From contig JASLGM010000024.1 in the NCBI GenBank assembly GCA_030150045.1, positions 1 to 28,212 of the forward strand: 28,212 nucleotides of DNA, written 5' to 3'. Origin of the DNA: Taishania sp. Its GTDB lineage: Bacteria > Bacteroidota > Bacteroidia > Flavobacteriales_D > Crocinitomicaceae. The first letter of the stretch is position 1. Each line of letters begins with the position of its first letter. Positions 14,801 to 23,091 of this stretch are shown here, piece by piece. The position numbers were made by a program, and so were the translations under genes. The notes under the pieces were generated by a model. It saw only the letters and a list, made by a program, of their open reading frames with translations. It did no database searches and had not been told where the DNA came from.

Positions 14801-15117
14801 CTTTGGCAGCCTTAACGGTTTACGGGTTTTAGTAAACTTCTGTAAACGTGTTCACCAGCTGCGCACCACGTGCTTCCGTTGGTCGCAGTGGTTCGCTAGC
14901 GTTCACTACTTTTCCAGTACGTTTAGCTATCACCCTCCACCCGAGCTGGAAATCCCGTTTGCAAAATAAAACCTAAATAATAAAAACAATAGATGTTCTG
15001 AAATGAGATCTCCTGCGGCAGGGATGCTAGCGGTTAGCCCACAGTCCCCAAGTTTACTTGGGGACGAGGACTATGAGCGGACAGCCCGGCGACCAAGTGA
15101 AACTTGGGCGGCCGCCC
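14801..15117 (+). repeat. ~318-bp structured intergenic repeat, copy B
   Basis: A near-identical direct copy of 8874-9191, with both parts complete. In part 2, AGCGGTTAGCCC (15029-15040) and AGCGGACAGCCC (15076-15087) flank the 10-bp hairpin GTCCCCAAGT/ACTTGGGGAC. The second hairpin (CGACCAAGT/ACTTGGGCG) has one A-G mismatch that is paired in copy A. It lies between the coiled-coil gene and the acnB terminator. The stretch 14692-14800 before it shows no gene. Confidence 0.87.
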
Positions 15118-15163
15118 CTATTTTAGCCACAAATCACATTGATTTAAGAAAAGTAAAAAGCAT

Positions 15164-15194
15164 AAAAAAGGGATTAAACTTACGTCTAATCCCT
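15164..15194 (-). terminator. Intrinsic terminator of acnB
   Basis: On the minus strand an 8-bp stem AGGGATTA/TAATCCCT (15187-15194 and 15169-15176) with a 10-base loop is followed by TTTTTT. It begins 25 bases after the acnB stop codon. Confidence 0.85.
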
Positions 15195-15218
15195 CTTTAA
15201 TTCTATTATGATTTACGT

Positions 15219-17984
15219 TTATTTCGTAGTCGAAATAGGTGTAAACTTCGTTAAATTGATTCCTTTAACAGCGGCTTTGTACTCTTCAATTGAAGGAATA
15301 CGACCCAAAATTGCGGAAAGAACAACCACCGGCGTTGAAGCCAATAAAGATTCTCCTTTTTTCCCATCACGATCTTCTACCACACGTCCTTGGAACAAGC
15401 GAGTAGATGTTGCCAATACGGTATCTCCTTTCGCAGCCTTTTCTTGGTTCCCCATACAAAGGTTACATCCTGGACGCTCAAGGTACATGATATTTTCGTA
15501 TTCTGTACGTGCGTTTTGTTTTGGTAATGCATCAGAGAATTCGAATCCGGAATATTTTTGCAACATTTCCCAGTCTCCTTCTTTTTTCAACTCGTCGATA
15601 ATGTTGTAAGTTGGAGCAGCAACAACTAAAGGCGCATTGAATTTCACTTCACCTGTTTGTTCTTCAATATTTTTCAACATTTGAGAAACGATTTTCAAGT
15701 CGTCTTTGTGAACCATACATGAACCTACGAAACCTAAATCTACTTTTTTGTTTCCTCCGTAGAAAGACAAATCGCGGATTGTATCGTGTGTGTATCGTTT
15801 AGAAACGTCAGCATTGTTAACATCTGGATCGGCGATCATTGGTTCTTCGATGATATCTAAGTCGATTACCACTTCTGCAAAGTACTTTGCGTTATCATCT
15901 GGAGTTAAAGCAGGTTTAGCACCTGATTGGATTTCAGCGATACGTGCATTTGCTTTATCAATTAATCCTTGTAACACTTGGTTTGCATTGTCCATCCCTT
16001 TCTCAATCATGATATTGATACGAGATTTAGCGATTTCTAATGATTCGATTAATGTTTCATCTTGGGAAATACAGATTGACGCTTTTGCTTTCATTTCTGC
16101 TGTCCAGTCAGTAAACGTAAATGCTTGATCGGCCAATAACGTCCCGATGTGTACTTCAATGATTCGTCCTTGAAACACATTTTCACCGTCGAATTGTTGT
16201 AACATTTGCGATTGCGTAGCATGAACTACATCACGGAAATCCATGTGTTCTTTCATTGCTCCTTTAAAGGTAACTTTCACAGATTCTGGGATTGGCATTG
16301 ATGCTTCACCTGTAGCTAAAGCTAGTGCTACTGTACCAGAATCGGCACCAAAAGCAACCCCTTTAGACATACGTGTGTGTGAATCTCCTCCAATAATGAT
16401 TGCCCACTCGTCGATAGTAATGTCATTCAATACTTTGTGAATTACGTCTGTCATAGAATGGTAAACCCCTTTAGGGTCACGCGCTGTAATTACACCAAAG
16501 TCGTTCATGAATTTCATTAACTTCGGGATGTTTGCTTGCGCTTTTTTATCCCAAACAGAAGCTGTGTGACATCCAGATTGGTATGCACCGTCTACCGTTG
16601 GAGCGATAACTGTAGCAGCCATTGCTTCCAATTCTTGAGCAGTCATTAATCCTGTCGTATCTTGTGAACCTACAATGTTTACTTTAACACGAACGTCAGA
16701 TCCTGCGTGTAATGTTTTTCCAGGTGTTACCCCAACAGCATTTCGGTTGAAGATTTTTTCAACTGCCGTCAATCCAACTCCATCGTTAGAAACTTCTTTT
16801 GCTGGTGCAAAAACTGTTGGCGCTGTGATTCCTAATGTTTGTGCTGCGAATGTTTGTATTTTTTTACCAAACACGATTGCATAGGAACCACCTGCTTTAA
16901 TGAATTCTAATTTTTGAGGAGTAAAAGATTTAGAAATGTCTTTCAACTCTTTATCTCCGTTATATAATTTTTTTGTTTTTGTATTGATGGTTAAAACGCT
17001 TCCTGTTTCTACAGAATAAGCTTGTTCTAACACAATATCTCCTGCTTCATTACGAACAACGTTTCCGTTTTCATCTGTTTTCTTCACCCAGTTTTGCAAA
17101 TCGATACCGATACCACCTGTAACATCAACTGTCGTTAAGAAGATGGGAGAAATTCCGTTTGTTCCAGCAACAATTGGTGCGATGTTAACGAAAGGCACGT
17201 AAGGAGAAGCTTGTTTTCCCGTCCAAAGAGCAACGTTGTTCACACCTGACATACGAGAAGAACCAACACCCATTGTCCCTTTTTCAGCAATTAACATAAC
17301 GCTAGCGTCGGGATGTTTTGCTTGCAAGTCTTTGATTTCTTGTTGCGCTGCAGGAGTAATCATACACTGCCCGTGTAATTCACGATCCGAACGCGAATGC
17401 GCTTGATTTCCTGGAGATAATAAATCTGTGGAAATATCCCCTTCTGCGGCAATGTAAGTAATTACTTTAATTTCTTCTGCTACTTCAGGTAGTTTAGTAA
17501 AGAACTCTGCTTTTGCATAGCTTTCTAAAATATCTTTTGCGATTGTATTTCCTTTATGATAAGCGTCAGCTAAACGAGCTGTATCTGCATCATATAAGAA
17601 TACTTGTGTTTTTAAAACGTCAGCTGCCTTTTGCGCTTTTTCGGTATCCTTTCCTAAAGCGATATCTAATAAGACTTCAATTGAAGGTCCACCTTTCATG
17701 TGTGACAACAATTCAAATGCGAAATCAGGCGTAATTTCAGCTACAATTACTTCTCCTAAAATAATTTCTTTTAAGAATTTAGCTTTTTCTCCAGCCGCAG
17801 AAGTTGTACCTGGCAGCGTGTTATAGATAAAGAATTTAAGGGAATCCTCACGGTATTCATTTCCTAAATCTTTAATTTGCTCTATGATTTCGCTTACTAA
17901 ATCTGCACCATCGATTGGTTTTGGGTGCAACCCTTGTTCTTTTCTCTCTTCAATTTCTTGAATATACGCTTTATAAATGCTCAT
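15219..17984 (-). CDS. acnB: Bifunctional aconitate hydratase 2 / 2-methylisocitrate dehydratase
   Basis: A 921-residue protein of normal AcnB length and order: an N-terminal HEAT-like helical domain (about 1-155), a swivel domain containing EKGTMGVGSSRMSG, then the cluster-binding core. Cluster cysteines are seen in VGSCMVH and in PGCNLCMGNQ (near residue 840), and the active-site motif is GGDSHTRMSKGVAFG. It interconverts citrate and isocitrate and, in the methylcitrate cycle, can hydrate 2-methylaconitate. Enterobacterial AcnB also binds mRNA when its cluster is lost; whether this one does is unknown. It has its own promoter and terminator. The second aconitase (acn) is downstream on the same strand, after a repeat-bounded insert. 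Confidence 0.97.
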   Translation of the reverse strand: MSIYKAYIQEIEERKEQGLHPKPIDGADLVSEIIEQIKDLGNEYREDSLKFFIYNTLPGTTSAAGEKAKFLKEIILGEVIVAEITPDFAFELLSHMKGGPSIEVLLDIALGKDTEKAQKAADVLKTQVFLYDADTARLADAYHKGNTIAKDILESYAKAEFFTKLPEVAEEIKVITYIAAEGDISTDLLSPGNQAHSRSDRELHGQCMITPAAQQEIKDLQAKHPDASVMLIAEKGTMGVGSSRMSGVNNVALWTGKQASPYVPFVNIAPIVAGTNGISPIFLTTVDVTGGIGIDLQNWVKKTDENGNVVRNEAGDIVLEQAYSVETGSVLTINTKTKKLYNGDKELKDISKSFTPQKLEFIKAGGSYAIVFGKKIQTFAAQTLGITAPTVFAPAKEVSNDGVGLTAVEKIFNRNAVGVTPGKTLHAGSDVRVKVNIVGSQDTTGLMTAQELEAMAATVIAPTVDGAYQSGCHTASVWDKKAQANIPKLMKFMNDFGVITARDPKGVYHSMTDVIHKVLNDITIDEWAIIIGGDSHTRMSKGVAFGADSGTVALALATGEASMPIPESVKVTFKGAMKEHMDFRDVVHATQSQMLQQFDGENVFQGRIIEVHIGTLLADQAFTFTDWTAEMKAKASICISQDETLIESLEIAKSRINIMIEKGMDNANQVLQGLIDKANARIAEIQSGAKPALTPDDNAKYFAEVVIDLDIIEEPMIADPDVNNADVSKRYTHDTIRDLSFYGGNKKVDLGFVGSCMVHKDDLKIVSQMLKNIEEQTGEVKFNAPLVVAAPTYNIIDELKKEGDWEMLQKYSGFEFSDALPKQNARTEYENIMYLERPGCNLCMGNQEKAAKGDTVLATSTRLFQGRVVEDRDGKKGESLLASTPVVVLSAILGRIPSIEEYKAAVKGINLTKFTPISTTK

Positions 17985-18109
17985 AATTAGAACCTATCTA
18001 TATTAATTATTTAATATTCTACCAGCCACTTTCCTCTTTCACTGTTTCTCCACGCCTGAAAAAACGAAAAGAATTTACACATATATATATGATGAAATTT
18101 GCTGTTATA

Positions 18110-18141
18110 CAAAAGTACAAAATCCCTCCTCACATTGTCAA
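18110..18141 (-). promoter_or_regulatory. Promoter of acnB
   Basis: On the minus strand TTGACA (18136-18141), an 18-base spacer and TACTTTTG (18110-18117) form the best -33/-7 pair in the window. The mRNA leader would be about 115-120 bases, long enough for regulation, but I see no known riboswitch in it. Confidence 0.6.
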
Positions 18142-18424
18142 GCAGCTAGCAACTACCTAAAGATGGTAATACGCTTCTTAAAAGGACTTGTACGTCCACA
18201 AACATTGATTTGATTTGTCCTATAAAAACAACTAACCCCTAGTAAAATCAGCTTATAAAAATGATGCACTATATAATTAGGTCTAAGATTGTTCATTTCT
18301 AACACAGACATACAAGACGATGATATTTACTTAATTTAGAATGATTCAAAAGAAGAAAGTCTTAATTTTGTGTCCTATTCATCCCTTGGCAAGGAAAACA
18401 GCAAATGAATCAACTCATTTTTAG
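18142..18424. other. AT-rich intergenic stretch, no gene seen
   Basis: This lies between the divergent acnB and rpsF promoters. It contains a second -7-like octamer TAATTTTG on the plus strand (18363-18370), a short hairpin CCTTGGCAAGG just after it, and a small inverted repeat GGAC/GTCC near 18183-18196. A transcript from 18375 would give rpsF a leader of about 120 bases. No open frame worth calling is present. Confidence 0.35.
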
Positions 18425-18463
18425 AGAAATATTATGACGTAACGAAAAATATTTCTATCTTTG
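18425..18463 (+). promoter_or_regulatory. rpsF operon promoter with overlapping inverted repeat
   Basis: TATCTTTG (18456-18463) is an exact TAnnTTTG -7 element, 34 bases upstream of the rpsF ATG. The arms AGAAATATT (18425-18433) and AATATTTCT (18448-18456) make a perfect 9-bp inverted repeat whose second arm ends on the first base of that element. It covers the region where RNA polymerase would sit. It may be an operator, or chance in AT-rich DNA. Confidence 0.5.
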
Positions 18464-18497
18464 CAACCTTAAATTTTATTCATTAATATTTAACAAT

Positions 18498-18833
18498 ATG
18501 AATTCATACGAAACTGTTTTCATTTTAACTCCCGTTTTGTCTGAGGATCAGGCAAAGGAAGCAGTACAAAAGATTGAAGGCGAATTGGCTGCTTTTGGTG
18601 CTAAAGTTAAGCATTCAGAAAACTGGGGATTACGCAAAATGGCTTATCCTATCCAAAAAAAATCTACAGGTTTTTACTTTTTAATTGAGTTTGAATCTGA
18701 AGGTAATGTAGTTGCAGATTACGAATTGATGATGAAGCGTGATGAGCGTGTAATGCGATTCTTAACTGTAAAAATGGAGAAAGACCACCTTGCATACGCA
18801 GAAAAAAGAAGAGCGAAATTAGCTCAAGCTTAG
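18498..18833 (+). CDS. rpsF: 30S ribosomal protein S6
   Basis: A 111-residue protein that starts MNSYETVFILTPVLSEDQ, the family's first strand, and continues with the conserved WGLRKMAYPIQKKSTGFYFL and the tail RDERVMRFLTVKM. S6 binds the central domain of 16S rRNA together with S18, whose gene follows 25 bases downstream. Gene order rpsF-rpsR-rplI is standard in Bacteroidota. The promoter TATCTTTG lies 34 bases upstream, and the single terminator of the operon follows rplI. Confidence 0.98.
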   Translation: MNSYETVFILTPVLSEDQAKEAVQKIEGELAAFGAKVKHSENWGLRKMAYPIQKKSTGFYFLIEFESEGNVVADYELMMKRDERVMRFLTVKMEKDHLAYAEKRRAKLAQA

Positions 18834-18858
18834 TTATTAACTTTTAAATTGATTTAAA

Positions 18859-19122
18859 ATGGCTCAAAACGACATTCGCTATTTGACTCCGATTAACATC
18901 GAAATCAAAAAAGACAAATACTGCCGCTTCCAAAAAAGTGGTATCAAATTTATTGATTACAAAGACGCTAACTTTTTGTTGAAATTGGTTAACGAGCAAG
19001 GTAAAATTTTACCTCGTCGTATTACTGGTACATCAGCAAAATACCAAAAACGTGTTAACAAAGCGATTAAAAGAGCTCGTCACATTGCTGTCTTGCCTTA
19101 CATCGGAGACATGTTGAAATAA
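18859..19122 (+). CDS. rpsR: 30S ribosomal protein S18
   Basis: An 87-residue protein with the S18 core: CRFQKSGIKFIDYKDANFL, then NEQGKILPRRITGTSAKYQ and the basic end AIKRARHIAVLPY. It partners S6 on the 30S platform. It is the middle gene of rpsF-rpsR-rplI, with 25-30 base gaps. The N-terminal cysteine is single, so no zinc site is evident. Confidence 0.98.
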   Translation: MAQNDIRYLTPINIEIKKDKYCRFQKSGIKFIDYKDANFLLKLVNEQGKILPRRITGTSAKYQKRVNKAIKRARHIAVLPYIGDMLK

Positions 19123-19152
19123 TCTTTTGTGTAATCAAAATATTTAAGTAAA

Positions 19153-19599
19153 ATGGAAGTAATTTTAAAGAAAAACGTAGATAAATTAGGTTACGCAAAC
19201 GATACCGTTAACGTTAAACCTGGATACGGACGTAACTTCTTGATCCCTCAAGGGTATGCAGTACTTGCAACAGCATCTGCTAAAAAAGCACATGCTGAAA
19301 TCATGAAGCAAAAAGCACACAAAGAATCTAAAATTTTAGCTGAAGCACAAGAATTGGCTGCAAAAGTTGAAGGTTTAACTGTTACTATCACTACTAAAGC
19401 TGGTGAAAACGGTAAAATCTTTGGTTCAGTTAATACTGTACAATTGGCTGAAGCATTAAAGAAACAAGGTGTAGAAATCGACCGTAAATCTTTAGTGATC
19501 AAAAACGAACCAATCAAAGAAGTTGGTACGTTTGAAGCTACTGCGAACTTACACAAAGGTGTAACTCCAGTATTCAAATTTGAAGTTGTTGCTGAATAA
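19153..19599 (+). CDS. rplI: 50S ribosomal protein L9
   Basis: A 148-residue protein that begins MEVILKKNVDKLGYANDTVN, followed by VKPGYGRNFLIPQGYA, the conserved N-terminal rRNA-binding domain. A long connecting helix (KAHAEIMKQKAHKESKILAE) and the C-terminal domain with GKIFGSVNTVQLAEAL follow. L9 binds 23S rRNA domain V and helps keep the reading frame. It is the last gene of the operon, and a strong terminator begins 24 bases after the stop codon. Confidence 0.98.
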   Translation: MEVILKKNVDKLGYANDTVNVKPGYGRNFLIPQGYAVLATASAKKAHAEIMKQKAHKESKILAEAQELAAKVEGLTVTITTKAGENGKIFGSVNTVQLAEALKKQGVEIDRKSLVIKNEPIKEVGTFEATANLHKGVTPVFKFEVVAE

Positions 19600-19622
19600 T
19601 ATTCAAGCATCTTTCAATATTA

Positions 19623-19657
19623 AAATCTCGGTAATCCTTTACCGAGATTTTTTTTTA
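19623..19657 (+). terminator. Intrinsic terminator of rpsF-rpsR-rplI
   Basis: A perfect 12-bp stem AAATCTCGGTAA/TTACCGAGATTT (19623-19634 and 19639-19650) with a 4-base loop is followed by a run of T. The importer gene starts 16 bases later. Confidence 0.93.
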
Positions 19658-19672
19658 CCTTATTTTTACCTC

Positions 19673-20731
19673 ATGAAAACATTCGCAGCTTTCCTAGTTC
19701 TTTTCATTACGTTCACCAGTTGCACATCGTCAACAAATGAAAATAAATCAGCGCTATCAAACACTATTGAACAACCAAAATATGCTAAGTTCTTCCGATT
19801 CGAAGAAAACAGCAACAATGAAATAGAAATTGTCGTAATAGATCCCGATACTCAGAAAGAAGTATTTCGAGGCAAAGCAATAGAAAATCCAAAGGCAATA
19901 GTGCTATCCGCTACACATGTTGGGATGATCAATCAGATAAATGCAATAGATTACATTATTGGAACTCCGGATTTTTCTTTTCTTGCAAACCCAAAACTTT
20001 TGAAAAGGAAAAATCAATTGATTGAGATCAAAAACGAAAACGAACTTCCTTTAGAGAAAATTTTCTTTTCTAAGACAAATCTTGTCATCCACAGCGCGTA
20101 TACACCTACTCTTAATCAAGAAAAACTTTTAACAGATAAACATATCATTTGCTTTCCGAACCAAGACTGGAAAGAGTCTTCTCCTTTAGCAAGAGCGGAA
20201 TGGATAAAAGCATTAGCCTTCTTATTAAACAAACCTCAAGAAGGTAAGAATGCGTTTAATAAAATTGAAGAAAACTACAATTACTTAACCCAAAAAGCGG
20301 CTGAATTACCCCTGTCAAAAACGGTAATGAGTGGAAATATTTTCGGGGATTTTTGGTACACACCAGCAAAAAACAGTTACCAAGCAGAGCTTTTAAAAGA
20401 CGCACACGCCGATTATATTTATAAAGAAGTCGAAGGTAAAACAACACTTGCCTTAACATTAGAAAAAATCATTGCAGACAACCAAAATACAACATTTTGG
20501 ATAAACCCTGGCGCTACAAATATAATCGAACTATTGAAATCGAATCCAAAAGTAAAACCACTTAAAGTAGTTAAAGAGGGAAATATCTATTGTTATTCAC
20601 AAAATTCAACATATTACTGGGAAAACGGTTTAGTTTTTCCTGATCAAATTTTACATGATTACATCAAAATAATGCACCCTGAACAGACGATACTAAAAGA
20701 TACATTCTACTTTTATTCCAAATTGTTTTAA
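19673..20731 (+). CDS. Metal-chelate/cobalamin ABC importer, substrate-binding lipoprotein
   Basis: A 352-residue protein starting MKTFAAFLVLFITFTSCTSS, a lipoprotein signal with the modified cysteine at 17. I chose this ATG rather than an upstream in-frame one at 19580 because the lipoprotein signal begins here and the longer form would run through the rplI terminator. The body has the class III (BtuF/FecB/FhuD) pattern: AIVLSATHVGMINQINAIDYIIG, then NLVIHSAY in the first lobe, a long helix, and ATNIIELL with KEGNIYCYSQ in the second. It should bind an iron-siderophore, heme or B12-like ligand. The exact ligand cannot be told and no TonB receptor is nearby. The permease gene starts 3 bases after its stop codon. 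Confidence 0.85.
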   Translation: MKTFAAFLVLFITFTSCTSSTNENKSALSNTIEQPKYAKFFRFEENSNNEIEIVVIDPDTQKEVFRGKAIENPKAIVLSATHVGMINQINAIDYIIGTPDFSFLANPKLLKRKNQLIEIKNENELPLEKIFFSKTNLVIHSAYTPTLNQEKLLTDKHIICFPNQDWKESSPLARAEWIKALAFLLNKPQEGKNAFNKIEENYNYLTQKAAELPLSKTVMSGNIFGDFWYTPAKNSYQAELLKDAHADYIYKEVEGKTTLALTLEKIIADNQNTTFWINPGATNIIELLKSNPKVKPLKVVKEGNIYCYSQNSTYYWENGLVFPDQILHDYIKIMHPEQTILKDTFYFYSKLF

Positions 20732-20734
20732 ATC

Positions 20735-21715
20735 GTGCGTCTAAAAGTATTTTTCCTCGTCTGTATCTTAATTTTTCTGGCATTAATCCATTTAAAGACA
20801 GGTAGTCAATCTATTTCATGGAGTGAAATCATTGAAGCTCTAACACATTACGATGCGAAAAACATGAAGCACTACATACTTATTGAAGTTAGACTTCCTA
20901 GGGTTTTAGCGGCCATTATTGCTGGTGCAGGTCTATCCCTCTCCGGGTTGTTAATGCAAAACATTTTCAATAACCCACTTGCTGATCCAGGGATTTTAGG
21001 TGTTAATGCAGGAGCTAGCCTAAGTGTAGCACTAGGAATAATGTCAGGTGCAACATTTTTTCAAACAGAATTTGGAACAATAGGTATGGCATTAATAGGA
21101 GCTCTGCTCTTTTCCATGCTCATTATTAGCATCTCCAAGTTTGTGAAAAATAATTTATCTCTACTCCTTATTGGTATAATGATTGGCAGCGTTACCAGTG
21201 CTATTATAACCGTTCTTCAATCATGGGCGGATGCACAACGTCTTCGACAATTCACTTTATGGACGATGGGAAGCTTACAACATGTTCAAATCCAACAAAT
21301 ACCCTATTTTATCATTGCTTTATCTATCTGTATTATACTTTGTTTCCTTCTCATTAGAAATTTAAACGCTTATGCACTGGGCGAAAAACAAGCCTATTAC
21401 CTCGGGATAAACACAAAAAAAACAAGAAACATTACTATTGCAATTTCCGCCGTGATGGCTGGATTAGTAACAGGCTATTGCGGACCCATTGCATTTATCG
21501 GTATGGCGATTCCAAATGTAACACGTTTACTACTAAAAACACAAAAACATCAGCATTTACTACCTATCACTTTATTGGTTGGTGCTTCTTTTCTTTTGTT
21601 AGCTGACTTAATCATTTTAATTGCGGCTTCATCCTTTGGAATACCATTAAATGCTTTAACAGCCCTACTCTGTGTGCCATTCATTCTATACGTAATTCTA
21701 AAGAAAGCTGTATGA
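20735..21715 (+). CDS. FecCD-family ABC importer permease
   Basis: A 326-residue, strongly hydrophobic protein with about nine or ten membrane helices. It has the FecCD/BtuC hallmarks: VRLPRVLAAIIAGAGLSLSG near the start, MQNIFNNPLADPGILGVNAG, FTLWTMGSL, ALGEKQAYYLGIN and the coupling-helix region YCGPIAFIGMAIPNVTRLLL. As a dimer it forms the inner-membrane channel for metal-chelate or cobalamin import. The start is GTG at 20735, 3 bases after the binding-protein gene, and its end overlaps the ATPase gene by 4 bases (ATGA). Confidence 0.93.
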   Translation: MRLKVFFLVCILIFLALIHLKTGSQSISWSEIIEALTHYDAKNMKHYILIEVRLPRVLAAIIAGAGLSLSGLLMQNIFNNPLADPGILGVNAGASLSVALGIMSGATFFQTEFGTIGMALIGALLFSMLIISISKFVKNNLSLLLIGIMIGSVTSAIITVLQSWADAQRLRQFTLWTMGSLQHVQIQQIPYFIIALSICIILCFLLIRNLNAYALGEKQAYYLGINTKKTRNITIAISAVMAGLVTGYCGPIAFIGMAIPNVTRLLLKTQKHQHLLPITLLVGASFLLLADLIILIAASSFGIPLNALTALLCVPFILYVILKKAV

Positions 21716-22401
21716 TATTTTTTTCTGACGTTCAAATCGGGTATAAAAAAGAGGAGGCAATTACACTCAATTTTAAAGAATTAGGTACAGGACTCATATA
21801 TTTAATTGGTGCAAATGGAAGTGGAAAATCGACATTATTAAAAACAATATTTGGAGAAATAAAACCAATCGATGGAACAATTCAAGTAAATGGTGTTGAT
21901 ATAAAAAACTATAATACAAAAGAAAAGGCTCGTGTAATAAGTTATATGAGCACAGAAATCCCCCAAGTTGACTATTTAAAAGTAGATGACTTTTTAGCTC
22001 TTTCCAAAACACCATACATGAATGTTTTTGGTCAAACGGAAAAAATAAGCTTATTCGCAAAGGACATTTTTAAATCCTTAGATCTAGAACCTTTATTAAA
22101 TAAAAAGTTAACAGAATTGAGTGATGGTGAAAAGCAAATTTTTAATGTTCTAAAAAATCTAAATCAAGACACACAAATCATTTTATTGGATGAACCTACT
22201 TCCTTTTTAGATCCAAAAAATAAAAGAATGTTAATGCAATTCCTTCAAGATTTTGCTGTAAAAAACAACAAGACAATCATCATTTCCACTCATGACATAG
22301 AGATTACTTTACTATTCCCTAACCCCTATTTAGTTGTACAAAAAAAATCCATTTCCTTATTTAAGGAAATGGATTTAAATAGTATTTTGGAAATCTACTA
22401 A
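21712..22401 (+). CDS. ABC importer ATP-binding protein (FecE/BtuD-like)
   Basis: A 229-residue ATPase with Walker A GANGSGKST (near residues 34-42), signature LSDGEKQ in place of the usual LSGGQ, Walker B IILLDEP, D-loop SFLD and H-loop STHD. It is shorter than typical FecE proteins (about 250). It drives the permease encoded just upstream, with ATGA start-stop overlap, completing a three-gene importer. Its last ~20 codons contain a perfect 15-bp hairpin that acts, on the other strand, as a terminator for the convergent barrel-protein gene. Confidence 0.92.
   Translation: MIFFSDVQIGYKKEEAITLNFKELGTGLIYLIGANGSGKSTLLKTIFGEIKPIDGTIQVNGVDIKNYNTKEKARVISYMSTEIPQVDYLKVDDFLALSKTPYMNVFGQTEKISLFAKDIFKSLDLEPLLNKKLTELSDGEKQIFNVLKNLNQDTQIILLDEPTSFLDPKNKRMLMQFLQDFAVKNNKTIIISTHDIEITLLFPNPYLVVQKKSISLFKEMDLNSILEIY
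22340..22376 (-). terminator. Terminator of the barrel gene, inside the ABC ATPase coding end
   Basis: Arms AAATCCATTTCCTTA (22345-22359) and TAAGGAAATGGATTT (22362-22376) form a perfect 15-bp stem. On the minus strand it is followed by eight T (22340-22347, partly shared with the stem), the form of an intrinsic terminator. It lies about 60 bases after the stop codon of the 22437-23069 gene. On the plus strand there is no T-tract. Confidence 0.8.
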
Positions 22402-22436
22402 TTGTTGCTCTAACCTAACGTTTCATTCGAGGCAAA

Positions 22437-23069
22437 TTAAAATCTATATCCCAAAGTAAGTTGTAAAAAGTAATTTTTATAATTCAAATCTTCTTTTGTT
22501 TCTCCTTTTACTTTGTTATTCATGAAATCAAATCCAGCACGTGGAGAGATGACAAAATGTCCAATGTTGATATCAAGTCCAAAGTGTCCACCAATAAGGA
22601 AGCGTTTATAATCCCCTTTTTTGAACATTTCTTGATCTTCAGTACTTAAACTACCAAAACTTGATTTGTCTTTATTTATAACTTGAAAAGAGAATTGAGG
22701 TCCTACAACTAAACTTAACCATTTAGCAGGACGAATAGCTAATAACACTGGGAATTCCACATAACTTGTAGTACGTTTAAAGCTAAATTCCTCACCTAAG
22801 AAAGTGCCTTTTGACTTGAATCCTTTCTGACTGAACATCACTTCAGGTTGAATTGCCAAAAACTTCCCTAATGGAATCGAAACATACATACCTCCAGCAA
22901 ACCCTAATTTAAAATCATCAACAAACTCTTCACCTTGTGTATCATAAACGTTAGATAAGTTCGCACCAGCTTTCAAACCAAAATGAAAACGTTCTCTGAA
23001 ATCTTGTGAAAAAGAAATACTAGTAGTGAGTACTAGAAAGAGTAATATAAAACATTGTACTTTTTTCAT
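22437..23069 (-). CDS. Outer-membrane beta-barrel protein (porin family, PorT-like)
   Basis: A 210-residue protein with a signal peptide (about 1-21, ending SISFSQ) and an eight-strand barrel pattern: FHFGLKAGANLSNVY, FAGGMYVSIPLGKFLAIQPE, VEFPVLLAIRPAKWLSLVVG, RFLIGGHFGLDINIGHFVIS and a C-terminal LQLTLGYRF ending in phenylalanine, the usual signal for barrel insertion. This is the OMP_b-brl_2/PorT-like group, a large Bacteroidota family of mostly unknown functions. It is transcribed alone, convergent with the importer genes, and its terminator lies within the ATPase gene. Confidence 0.88.
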   Translation of the reverse strand: MKKVQCFILLFLVLTTSISFSQDFRERFHFGLKAGANLSNVYDTQGEEFVDDFKLGFAGGMYVSIPLGKFLAIQPEVMFSQKGFKSKGTFLGEEFSFKRTTSYVEFPVLLAIRPAKWLSLVVGPQFSFQVINKDKSSFGSLSTEDQEMFKKGDYKRFLIGGHFGLDINIGHFVISPRAGFDFMNNKVKGETKEDLNYKNYFLQLTLGYRF

Positions 23070-23091
23070 AATGTGTATGGTTTAATTTATT

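Noticed and set aside
15003..15200. A 65-codon open frame through part 2 of repeat B, also open in copy A.
   Set aside because: The A/B differences in the shared part are amino-acid-changing and cluster in the hairpins, and copy C has a stop right after the ATG plus a one-base deletion. Structure, not protein, seems to be kept.
15790..16128. A 112-codon frame on the plus strand inside acnB.
   Set aside because: It is a shadow of the opposite-strand acnB coding sequence, with a composition that follows from it.
17985..18109. A riboswitch or iron-responsive structure in the acnB leader.
   Set aside because: The leader is long enough, but I found no stable fold or recognised motif in it by eye.
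19580..19672. An N-terminal extension of the importer binding protein.
   Set aside because: It would overlap the rplI end and run through its terminator, and would bury the lipoprotein signal that starts at 19673.
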